DNA of 6,109 nucleotides from Chloroflexota bacterium (GTDB lineage Bacteria > Chloroflexota > Dehalococcoidia > Dehalococcoidales > JAHJRU01). This document shows, one piece after another, positions 1 through 5,098 of this stretch (its first letter is position 1; each line of letters opens with the position of its first letter). The position numbers and the translations under genes are program-made. The DNA is taken from NCBI GenBank assembly GCA_018830745.1, contig JAHJRU010000103.1, positions 1 to 6,109 of the forward strand, written 5' to 3'. The notes below the pieces were generated by a model. The model saw only the letters and a list, made by a program, of their open reading frames with translations, was not told the origin of the DNA and made no database searches.

Positions 1-485
1 CCCTGCTGGTCCACGCCAAAATTGCCCCGCGCTACCTGCCGCTGATAGCCGCCGAGTGGGCTAAAGCCGGCGTCGAGATACACGGCGATGAGTCCACCCT
101 GTCTATCCTCAAGTCACAACCTAACCTGAAAATCGCAGCGGCTAAAAAAGAGGACTGGGGCAAGGAGTTTCTATCACTGGTTGCCGCCGTCAAGGTGGTC
201 GACTCCCTCGATGAGGCACTGGAACACATCGAGCGCTACGGCTCAGGCCACTCCGAAGCCATCATTACCGAGGACTATGAATCGGCTATGCGCTTCGTCA
301 ATGAAGTAGATGCCGCCTGCGTCTATGCCAATGCCAGCACCCGCTTCACCGATGGCGGTCAGTTCGGACTGGGGACAGAGGTCGGCATCAGCACCCAGAA
401 GCTGCATGCCCGAGGCCCGATGGGACTGAAAGAATTAACTACCTACAAATGGATTATCTTCGGCGACGGGCAGGTGCGCCCTTAG
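1..485 (+). CDS. proA: Glutamate-5-semialdehyde dehydrogenase (gamma-glutamyl phosphate reductase), C-terminal part
   Basis: This enzyme reduces gamma-glutamyl phosphate to glutamate-5-semialdehyde with NADPH, the second step of proline synthesis, in the cytosol. The reading frame is open from the left edge (first full codon at base 3) to a TAG at 483-485, giving 160 residues, roughly the last two fifths of a family member of about 415-420 residues. The fragment opens with LLVHAKIAP, which in ProA follows directly after the catalytic-cysteine motif (CNxxET), so the active-site Cys should lie only a few residues outside the window. The C-terminal family signature is intact: NASTRFTDGGQFGLGTEVGIS, then residues around HARGPMGLKELTTYKW. 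I see no frameshift or truncation at the 3' end. It converges on rph with the two stop codons overlapping (482-485), leaving no room for a separate terminator. The upstream partner, often proB, is outside the window and cannot be judged. Confidence 0.96.
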   Translation, partial: LLVHAKIAPRYLPLIAAEWAKAGVEIHGDESTLSILKSQPNLKIAAAKKEDWGKEFLSLVAAVKVVDSLDEALEHIERYGSGHSEAIITEDYESAMRFVNEVDAACVYANASTRFTDGGQFGLGTEVGISTQKLHARGPMGLKELTTYKWIIFGDGQVRP

Positions 486-1207
486 CGCCCCGTCTTGATA
501 GCCGCCAGGGCGGCTTCCTGCACCTCGAATAAATGCCGGATGCCCTTCTCCGCCAGAGACAGCATGGAGTCGATGTTGTCCTTGGTGAACGGCTTGGTTT
601 CAGCCGTGCCCTGAACTTCCACAAACTCGCCCTCGCCGGTCATCACCACGTTAAAGTCAACTCCGGCGTTGGAGTCCTCGTCGTAGCACAGGTCAAGCAT
701 CATATAGGTATTAACTATGCCCACGCTGGTAGCCGCCACCGGGCTCTTAAGCGGCACCGATGACAGCATCCCCATATTGGCCAGGGTCTGCATGGCATGG
801 TAAAGGGCAACATAAGCGCCGGTGATAGATGCCGTCCGGGTACCGCCGTCTGCCTGCAGGACGTCACAATCCACGATAAAGGTCCTCTCGCCCATAGCCT
901 TGAAATCGGCAATGGCGCGCAATGAACGCCCGATGAGGCGCTGTATTTCCCGACTCCGCCCGCCCTTGCCCGAATCACGGGGGGTGCGGGTAGTGGTGGA
1001 ACGGGGCAACATGGCATATTCCGCCGTAATCCAGCCGGTGCCCTGCCCCTTCATGAACGCCGGCACCCGGTTCTCCACGCTGACGGCGCACAACACCTGT
1101 GTTTTGCCCATCTCTATCAACGCCGAGCCTTCGGCAAAGCTCTGGTATTTGGGGGTTATTTTTACCGGACGCAGCTCATCCCAGGCACGGCCGTCAACTC
1201 TTTTCAA
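482..1207 (-). CDS. rph: Ribonuclease PH (tRNA 3'-end processing phosphorolytic exoribonuclease)
   Basis: RNase PH removes nucleotides 3' of the CCA end of tRNA precursors using inorganic phosphate and releases nucleoside diphosphates; it works in the cytosol as a ring-shaped hexamer. The 241-residue length is typical for the family. Visible signatures are DGRAWDELRPV at residues 5-15, KGQGTGWITAEYAMLPRS (53-70), RSREIQRLIGRSLR (84-97) with the phosphate-binding Arg86, DCDVLQADGGTRTASITGA (113-131) with T123/R124 of the phosphate site, and D178 and D184 at the catalytic metal region, followed by EVQGTAE (197-203). Nothing is missing. The start is TTG at 1205-1207, chosen because the family N-terminus (M-x-R-x-DGR) begins exactly there and a GGGAG lies seven bases upstream; an ATG at 1212-1214 is out of frame. 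It has its own promoter (1236-1264) and may also receive read-through from the pncC unit. Its stop overlaps that of convergent proA. Confidence 0.97.
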   Translation of the reverse strand: MKRVDGRAWDELRPVKITPKYQSFAEGSALIEMGKTQVLCAVSVENRVPAFMKGQGTGWITAEYAMLPRSTTTRTPRDSGKGGRSREIQRLIGRSLRAIADFKAMGERTFIVDCDVLQADGGTRTASITGAYVALYHAMQTLANMGMLSSVPLKSPVAATSVGIVNTYMMLDLCYDEDSNAGVDFNVVMTGEGEFVEVQGTAETKPFTKDNIDSMLSLAEKGIRHLFEVQEAALAAIKTGR

Positions 1208-1219
1208 CTGGCATCTCCC
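1208..1219 (-). promoter_or_regulatory. Ribosome binding site that decides the TTG start of rph
   Basis: On the minus strand GGGAG (1215-1219) is followed by seven bases and then the TTG start (1205-1207), which is normal Shine-Dalgarno spacing. An out-of-frame ATG (1212-1214) directly abuts the GGGAG, too close to be initiated from it. This supports TTG as the true start of rph. Confidence 0.65.
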
Positions 1220-1235
1220 GATTTACGTTTCCCAA

Positions 1236-1264
1236 AGTATAGCATTGAGAGGTGATATTGGCAA
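1236..1264 (-). promoter_or_regulatory. Sigma-70-type promoter of rph
   Basis: Read on the minus strand, TTGCCA (-35, 1259-1264) is followed by exactly 17 bases and TATACT (-10, 1236-1241). The -10 box is preceded by TGC, an extended -10 (TGn). Transcription would start near 1229, giving a short leader of about 20 bases that contains the rph ribosome binding site. Each element is one mismatch from consensus and the spacing is ideal, so I expect an active, probably constitutive promoter. Confidence 0.65.
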
Positions 1265-1290
1265 TCAGACTGGATTTTAGATACTTATCT

Positions 1291-1316
1291 ACCTCACCCC
1301 CCTTAATTCCCCTGCC
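1291..1316. repeat. C-rich intergenic stretch, possible remnant of a dispersed repeat
   Basis: The 120-base gap between pncC and rph holds a strongly C-biased tract around CACCCCCCTTAATTCCCC. It is non-coding in any convincing frame and its composition differs from the flanking genes. It resembles the C-rich intergenic repeat elements I associate with some Chloroflexota genomes, but only one copy is present here, so its repeat nature cannot be shown from this window. Confidence 0.2.
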
Positions 1317-1327
1317 AAATAGCCTCT

Positions 1328-1807
1328 TTACTTCAGGGATGTCAGGTATTCTCGTAACCAGCCTAATGCGGCTTCAGCGGCGCTCTGCTTGTTTTGCTCC
1401 CGGTTACCGCTAAAGTGATGCTCCTGGCTATAAGTACCGGAGGGGTGTGACAAACCAATGAAGAACAGTCCCACCGGCTTTCCCGGCGTAGCCCCACCCG
1501 GCCCGGCAATACCGGTATCCGCCAGACATATATCAACCGCCAGGGCTTTTTTCCCCCCTTCCGCCATCTCCTCAGCCACCTGGTGGCTCACTGCGCCGTA
1601 GGCATTGATGGTATCTTCTTTTACGCCGACTGCGTTTATCTTGGTCTCGTTGCTATAGGCGGTGACCGACCCCTTATAGTAGTCAGAACTGCCGGGGACA
1701 TCGGTTATCAGGTGAGATATCAGTCCGCCGGTAGCCGACTCCACCACTCCCAGGGTAAGCCCCTTCCGGTGAAGCAGGCTGCCTATCTCCTGTTCCAGAC
1801 CAGCCAT
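1328..1807 (-). CDS. pncC: Nicotinamide-nucleotide amidohydrolase PncC (stand-alone CinA C-terminal domain)
   Basis: PncC deamidates nicotinamide mononucleotide to nicotinic acid mononucleotide, returning NMN (for example from NAD-dependent DNA ligase) to NAD synthesis. The 159-residue protein is the CinA C-terminal domain alone, without the N-terminal molybdopterin-binding-like domain of full CinA. Family motifs are complete: VVESATGG (residues 21-28, with Ser24 in the conserved nucleophile-like position), the VPGSSDYYKGSVTAYSN region (37-53), and TGIAGPGG (98-105), followed by a GNRE element (134-137). The start is ATG at 1805-1807, two bases after the TAG of the upstream radical SAM gene. 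A GGAG about 14 bases upstream, inside that gene, is a somewhat distant ribosome binding site, so translational coupling is likely. It is the last gene of the MBL / radical SAM / pncC unit. Assignment to the family is very secure; the enzymatic role follows from characterised members. Confidence 0.94.
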   Translation of the reverse strand: MAGLEQEIGSLLHRKGLTLGVVESATGGLISHLITDVPGSSDYYKGSVTAYSNETKINAVGVKEDTINAYGAVSHQVAEEMAEGGKKALAVDICLADTGIAGPGGATPGKPVGLFFIGLSHPSGTYSQEHHFSGNREQNKQSAAEAALGWLREYLTSLK

Positions 1808-1809
1808 AG

Positions 1810-2949
1810 CTAGATGAATCTCTCCATCAAAGAGTAGATTACCTTGTCATCGATGCCGTTACCCTCGGAATTGAGCCGGCCCTTAGCCTTCTCTACCACG
1901 TCCCGGCGGTGCAAATCGTCGAGGTCATCCACTGAAGTGTAGATGCCCATCCTGCGGCCCAGTATGAAATCAGTCCGGTCTTCCGGCGGTAATGATTGGA
2001 ATCTATCGATAACCGCCAGCATCTTCTCTTTATCCTCCGGCAGCTTGCCCTCTACCTCCTGCAACAGGTTGGTAATATGATCGCTGACAAAGTTGGAGCT
2101 ACAGGTGAGGTTCTCAATCAGCAGCCGCTCCTCCTCAACAATCCTTTCATCGGTGGCACGGACGAAGTTACCCTTTTCCACCTCATCGAACAGGGGCATT
2201 CCTCTCTTAACCGTTAGCGTCCTGACCCGGATGAAGTCCGGATTTATCTGGTTCAGAGCCTTGGCCGTGTCCAGGGCATGCTCCCGCCACATTTTTTCTC
2301 CCCCCAGCCCCAGCAGAACGTATTCACACAGCGAGATGCCTGACGCCACCACCTTTTTACCGCCGTCTATGCTTTTAGCCGCCGGAGAACCCTTCTCCAC
2401 GTAATCAAGCAGCGGGTCATAGCCTGACTCCAGCCCGATGTGAAGGCGGGAAAGCCCGGCTTCACGCAGTTGGGTCAGTTCCTCCAGTGTCTTCCTGGCC
2501 GCCGTATCAGACCGGGCATAGCTCGTTATCCGCTTGATGCTGGGCAGAGTTTCCTTGAGAAACCTGATTACTTCAACCAGGTCTGGCGTCTTCATTATCA
2601 GGGTATTGGAATCCTGCAAAAAGCAGTTCTCCCCGCCGGCATACAGCCACAGGGCAACGTTATGATAGGCTTCATTGGGTGGGCTGTTGAGAACCGATGC
2701 CGCCGCCTCCCTTACCTGGCTATCCCCGTGGCCAGCCTTCCACGATATCTCCCTTATCTTATCCTGTATCACCCGGGCGGTTTCAATATCCTTTTTTATC
2801 TCCTCCACGGAGCGCAATTCAAACTTCTGCCCTTTATATACCGGGCAGAACTTGCACCGGTTCCAGGAGCAGTTCCTGGTAGCCCGGATGAGCAAAGAAT
2901 AGGCCTCGCTGGGAGGCCTGATGGGTCCTATCTCAAATGATTCCATCAT
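1810..2949 (-). CDS. Radical SAM protein of unknown substrate, with CX4CX2C cluster motif
   Basis: This 379-residue protein belongs to the radical SAM superfamily: a 4Fe-4S cluster cleaves S-adenosylmethionine to start radical chemistry, in the cytosol. The cluster cysteines are C27, C32 and C35 (RNCSWNRCKFC), spaced CX4CX2C rather than the canonical CX3CX2C. The SAM-binding glycine motif is probably AGGE at 104-107, about 70 residues later, after a helical insert (48-90). FLQDSN (110-115), IGLESGYDPLLDYVEKG (171-187) and LLGLGGE (212-218) complete a TIM-barrel-like core. A charged, mostly helical tail (265-379) holds SSNFVSDHITNLL and LGRRMGIY, features I associate with an unnamed COG1032/Elp3-like group. 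I see no B12-binding domain and no SPASM-type cysteine cluster. The start is ATG at 2947-2949 (a second ATG follows immediately), abutting the TAG of the MBL gene with no clear Shine-Dalgarno, which suggests coupled translation. I cannot name the substrate. Confidence 0.93.
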   Translation of the reverse strand: MMESFEIGPIRPPSEAYSLLIRATRNCSWNRCKFCPVYKGQKFELRSVEEIKKDIETARVIQDKIREISWKAGHGDSQVREAAASVLNSPPNEAYHNVALWLYAGGENCFLQDSNTLIMKTPDLVEVIRFLKETLPSIKRITSYARSDTAARKTLEELTQLREAGLSRLHIGLESGYDPLLDYVEKGSPAAKSIDGGKKVVASGISLCEYVLLGLGGEKMWREHALDTAKALNQINPDFIRVRTLTVKRGMPLFDEVEKGNFVRATDERIVEEERLLIENLTCSSNFVSDHITNLLQEVEGKLPEDKEKMLAVIDRFQSLPPEDRTDFILGRRMGIYTSVDDLDDLHRRDVVEKAKGRLNSEGNGIDDKVIYSLMERFI

Positions 2950-3612
2950 CTACAACCAGCTAAATACGTATTTTTTGACAAAGTCGAAGTTGTCCTTGAC
3001 CTTCTGTCCATCCTGAACGATGCCCATGTGACCGGGGAGTAGATAGTCGATGTCCAGCAGTGCCAGCTCCTCTATGGAGTGCTTGAGGTCATCACTGCGG
3101 CCACCGGGCAGGTCAACCCGGCCGGTATTCTGATCGAACACAACATCGCCACAGATTAGCACTTTCTGCTCCCGGCAATAGAAGCAGATACTATCCAGAG
3201 AATGTCCCGGAGAGTGGATAAGCTCAAACTCAATGCCGCCTACCTCAAACTTATGGTCATCCAGGCAGCTGTCTTCTTTAAACTCCACGGGAGGGAAGCC
3301 AAAAAATCCGGCGACATCGCGGACATTTATATCGTAGTGCTTTTTATGCAGCGGATGGCAGATAATCCTGGCGTCAGACATTTCCTTAAAATCTTCGTCG
3401 GCCCAATAGTGGTCGGCATGGAGGTGCGTATTTATTATAATGTCAATGTCCTTGGCTTCAATGCCATCGTCACGCATAGCTCCAAGCAGTGCCGGCAGAT
3501 ATTGCGAATAGCCGGGGTCGATAATAGCGCTTATGCTATCCTTGACCACGTAGGTATTACAATCCAGCATGCCATGTTCCGGATAAAAGAAGAAATTTTC
3601 CGTCAACTTCAT
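2950..3612 (-). CDS. Metallo-beta-lactamase-fold hydrolase (glyoxalase II-like)
   Basis: This 220-residue soluble protein has the full set of binuclear metal ligands of the MBL fold: THLHADH (residues 62-68: H63, H65, D67, H68), H137 in HSPGHS (133-138), D156 in CGDVVF (154-159), and H195 in LLPGHMG (191-197). Order and spacing fit the hydroxyacylglutathione-hydrolase-like branch, which hydrolyses thioesters or related bonds, but many paralogues in this branch have unknown substrates and I would not name one. There is no signal peptide and no extra flavodoxin or rubredoxin domain, so it is not an FprA-type oxygen reductase. The start is ATG at 3610-3612, with purine-rich sequence just upstream on the minus strand (GGGAGG at 3624-3629 and AGGGAA at 3616-3621). 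It is the first gene of the unit continuing into the radical SAM gene (0 bases between stop and start) and pncC. Confidence 0.94.
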   Translation of the reverse strand: MKLTENFFFYPEHGMLDCNTYVVKDSISAIIDPGYSQYLPALLGAMRDDGIEAKDIDIIINTHLHADHYWADEDFKEMSDARIICHPLHKKHYDINVRDVAGFFGFPPVEFKEDSCLDDHKFEVGGIEFELIHSPGHSLDSICFYCREQKVLICGDVVFDQNTGRVDLPGGRSDDLKHSIEELALLDIDYLLPGHMGIVQDGQKVKDNFDFVKKYVFSWL

Positions 3613-3631
3613 AACTTCCCTGCCCTCCCTA

Positions 3632-3661
3632 TTGAATTATATCGGAACTAGGGGCTAAAAT
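3632..3661 (+). promoter_or_regulatory. Candidate promoter of the small membrane protein / DUF167 pair
   Basis: TTGAAT (-35, 3632-3637) and TAAAAT (-10, 3656-3661) are separated by 18 bases. Start of transcription would be near 3668, leaving a leader of about 32 bases before the ATG at 3700. The boxes interlock with the opposing promoter of the MBL gene. Confidence 0.45.
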
Positions 3662-3664
3662 AAA
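3636..3664 (-). promoter_or_regulatory. Candidate promoter of the MBL / radical SAM / pncC unit
   Basis: On the minus strand a perfect TATAAT (3636-3641) lies so that transcription would start near 3629, about 17 bases before the MBL start codon. The -35 position (3659-3664, TTTATT at a 17-base spacing) is a poor match to TTGACA, so the promoter may be weak or depend on an activator. Confidence 0.45.
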
Positions 3665-3699
3665 GCGCAGGCTGGTTAACGCAGCAAGGAGGGCTTAAC

Positions 3700-3885
3700 A
3701 TGGGAACTTTCGCTTTGGTTCTGGGTCTACTGGGCGCATTAAGTGCCGTAATGGGTATCCTTACCACCATCGAGGTGTTCCCCCCATTGCATCCCGCCTT
3801 TACCTGGGAACTCTTGTTCTCCATAGCCGCCATTCTGCTCCTCGGCAGCATAGCCTCTAAGGGTAGCGGCGGCGGATACGATTAG
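3700..3885 (+). CDS. Small two-helix membrane protein, unknown function
   Basis: I do not recognise this 61-residue protein. It is very hydrophobic with two predicted membrane segments, residues about 3-22 (ALVLGLLGALSAVMGIL core) and 35-53 (ELLFSIAAILLLGSIA core), joined by a short proline-containing loop (VFPPLHP). It ends in a soluble glycine-rich tail (GSGGGYD). With two helices and little else it could be a small inner-membrane accessory or assembly protein. Evidence that it is a real gene is strong: AAGGAGGG at 3686-3693 sits six bases before the ATG, and a candidate promoter lies at 3632-3661. The DUF167 gene starts 19 bases after its stop, so the two are probably co-transcribed. Confidence 0.8.
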   Translation: MGTFALVLGLLGALSAVMGILTTIEVFPPLHPAFTWELLFSIAAILLLGSIASKGSGGGYD

Positions 3886-3904
3886 ATAAATTACCGTAGT
3901 GGAC

Positions 3905-4180
3905 ATGCCTATTTCAGTATGCGTTCACCCCAACGCCGGGAAGAGTGAGTTGGTGGGCTTCTCTGATGACGCGTGGCAGGTAAAAGTGTCGGCGCCGCCG
4001 GTAAAAGGGAAAGCCAATGCGGAGCTTTTAGCCTTACTCAGCCGGGTGCTCGGCATAAGCAGGAGTCATTTGAGCATTGTCAAGGGCCATACCAGCCGCC
4101 GCAAGTTTATCCACGTTGACGGTATGAGCGAGGCAGAGGTCACTAAGCGGCTTTCCTCTTCCGCCGCCTCCAGTAAATAA
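3905..4180 (+). CDS. DUF167 / UPF0235 (YggU-like) family protein
   Basis: This is a small soluble protein of the DUF167/YggU family, widespread in bacteria, archaea and eukaryotes, with no firmly established function. The family core is clear: I-x-V-x-V-HPNAGKSE near the N-terminus, SAPPVKGKANAELLALLS in the middle, then the basic VKGHTSRRKFIHV segment. About 91 residues fits the family. The start is uncertain: ATG at 3905 gives the usual short lead-in (MPISVCVHPNAG), while an in-frame GTG at 3899 would add two residues. Neither has a recognisable Shine-Dalgarno, so translation probably depends on the upstream small membrane protein gene, which ends at 3885. The last 38 bases overlap the end of the convergent DUF4349 gene; the serine/alanine-rich tail (SSSAASSK) lies in this overlap and is probably unconserved. 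Confidence 0.88.
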   Translation: MPISVCVHPNAGKSELVGFSDDAWQVKVSAPPVKGKANAELLALLSRVLGISRSHLSIVKGHTSRRKFIHVDGMSEAEVTKRLSSSAASSK

Positions 4181-4994
4181 AGCCAGCGACGGCTCCCCAT
4201 ATCGGGCTGAATATCACCAGCCAGATAGCCAGGGTAACCAGCCACTGCCCGAAGGTTACAATGCCCCGAACGGCAGACTTGAGGATTTCCAGGGCACTCC
4301 ATCCGGCACTAATCACCGGCTTGGCACTTACCTCAGGCATGAGACTGACTGAAATCAAGCTCATTGACGAAGTTCGCTCAAGATACTGCATCTGCCCCTT
4401 TACCTGCTCTATCTCCCGCCGCACCTGGGATAGCCTTTCGTAGACACGGAGAATATCCTCTACGTCGGTGGCTTTTTCCAGAACCTCCAGGTACTGGCTC
4501 TCGGTGGCTTCCGCATTCTTGAGCCTTGACTTCAGGTCAACGTATTCTTCGGTAACGTCCCGGCTGCCGGTGCTCTCCGACCTCACCCTTACCGCCAGAT
4601 TTCTGAACTCAGAAAGCGCCTCTTCAAATTTATTATCCGGCACCCGGATAGCGATATTCCCCCTCATCCCCTCTTCCTCCCCCGCAATACTTGAAGACAC
4701 CACATAACCATCCAGGCTGACAGCCAGCCGGGCAATTGCGTCACGAGCTTCCAACACATCCTTAACTACCAGTGATATATCCCCATTGCGGACAATCATC
4801 CGCTCTTCATTTACCGTGGGCAACGCACTACCTGAACTGTCCCCCTTCTCTAGCGATATTCGTGGCGCAGGTGCCGGTGCCGGCATCGGGGGTGGGGCAA
4901 AGGCTGGTGCTGACTCAGGCGCTTTAGCGCAGGCAACCGGCGCCACAAGCACCAATATAAGTATGGCAGTTATTACTGGCAACAACTTTTTCAT
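4143..4994 (-). CDS. DUF4349 domain envelope protein, probable lipoprotein
   Basis: This 283-residue protein matches the DUF4349 pattern, a family of exported membrane-anchored proteins without known biochemical function. In order: a signal sequence with basic start and hydrophobic core (residues 1-21), Cys22 as possible lipidation site, a proline/alanine linker (about 27-44), a folded part (about 63-150, RMIVRNGDISLVV and GYVVSSSI regions), a long predicted coiled coil (about 152-208, DLKSRLKNAEATE to QMQYLE), a beta segment (SLISVSL), a C-terminal transmembrane region (about 246-275) and a basic end (RRRKRKAA). The body is expected outside the membrane. The residues before Cys22 (APVAC) are a poor lipobox because Pro is at -3, so lipidation is uncertain. 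ATG at 4992-4994 was chosen over one ten codons upstream because GGAGGA lies six bases before it and the signal peptide begins there. It converges with DUF167, overlapping by 38 bases. Confidence 0.88.
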   Translation of the reverse strand: MKKLLPVITAILILVLVAPVACAKAPESAPAFAPPPMPAPAPAPRISLEKGDSSGSALPTVNEERMIVRNGDISLVVKDVLEARDAIARLAVSLDGYVVSSSIAGEEEGMRGNIAIRVPDNKFEEALSEFRNLAVRVRSESTGSRDVTEEYVDLKSRLKNAEATESQYLEVLEKATDVEDILRVYERLSQVRREIEQVKGQMQYLERTSSMSLISVSLMPEVSAKPVISAGWSALEILKSAVRGIVTFGQWLVTLAIWLVIFSPIWGAVAGFIYWRRRKRKAA

Positions 4995-5000
4995 AGCATA

Positions 5001-5006
5001 TCCTCC
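5001..5006 (-). promoter_or_regulatory. Ribosome binding site fixing the start of the DUF4349 gene
   Basis: GGAGGA on the minus strand lies six bases upstream of ATG 4992-4994. The longer in-frame ATG at 5022-5024 has no such site and would put ten extra polar residues before the signal peptide. Confidence 0.75.
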
Positions 5007-5026
5007 GGTAATCACGGACTCCACTT

Positions 5027-5032
5027 ATTATA
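5027..5032 (-). promoter_or_regulatory. Possible -10 box upstream of the DUF4349 gene
   Basis: A perfect TATAAT on the minus strand lies 32 bases upstream of the DUF4349 start. There is a TTGACC at 5044-5049, but only 11 bases separate the two, too short for a standard promoter, and the sequence 17 bases upstream is a poor -35. Either this is a regulated or alternative-sigma promoter, or the match is chance. Confidence 0.3.
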
Positions 5033-5047
5033 ACGCAATTGCCGGTC

Positions 5048-5098
5048 AAAAGGTTAGTGGAACGCCTAGCTTCCATTTAATTAATGCAGGGCTAACCT
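5048..5098 (-). terminator. Possible terminator structure after the 103-residue membrane protein gene
   Basis: In the minus-strand RNA, AGGUUAG (5092-5098, including the stop codon UAG) can pair with CUAACCU (5051-5057). Inside it a second stem UGGAA/UUCCA (5071-5075 with 5058-5062) stacks on the 3' side, and the distal arm runs directly into UUUU. The 5' side has a 16-base bulge and the stems are short, so efficiency is doubtful. Confidence 0.3.

Noticed and set aside
501..514. Inverted repeat GCCGCC-AG-GGCGGC just after the proA stop, a possible terminator
   Set aside because: It lies within the rph coding region and is explained by alanine codons (EAALAAI). No T run follows it on the plus strand, so a terminator role is not supported.
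822..1280. 152-codon plus-strand frame opposite rph
   Set aside because: It is antisense to the conserved core of RNase PH, has no ribosome binding site or family resemblance, and is a shadow frame.
2440..2940. 166-codon plus-strand frame opposite the radical SAM gene
   Set aside because: It runs antisense to the cluster-binding half of a clearly conserved protein and its translation shows no recognisable domain.
3202..3651. 149-codon plus-strand frame opposite the MBL gene
   Set aside because: It covers the antisense of the metal-binding motifs and has no domain pattern; its existence follows from the codon use of the real gene.
4995..5024. Ten-codon N-terminal extension of the DUF4349 gene (ATG at 5022-5024)
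   Set aside because: The downstream ATG has a GGAGGA at ideal distance and begins the signal peptide; the extension would cover the ribosome binding site.
5044..5049. TTGACC as -35 box for the DUF4349 promoter
   Set aside because: Only 11 bases separate it from TATAAT at 5027-5032, and no -10-like sequence stands at 16-18 bases.
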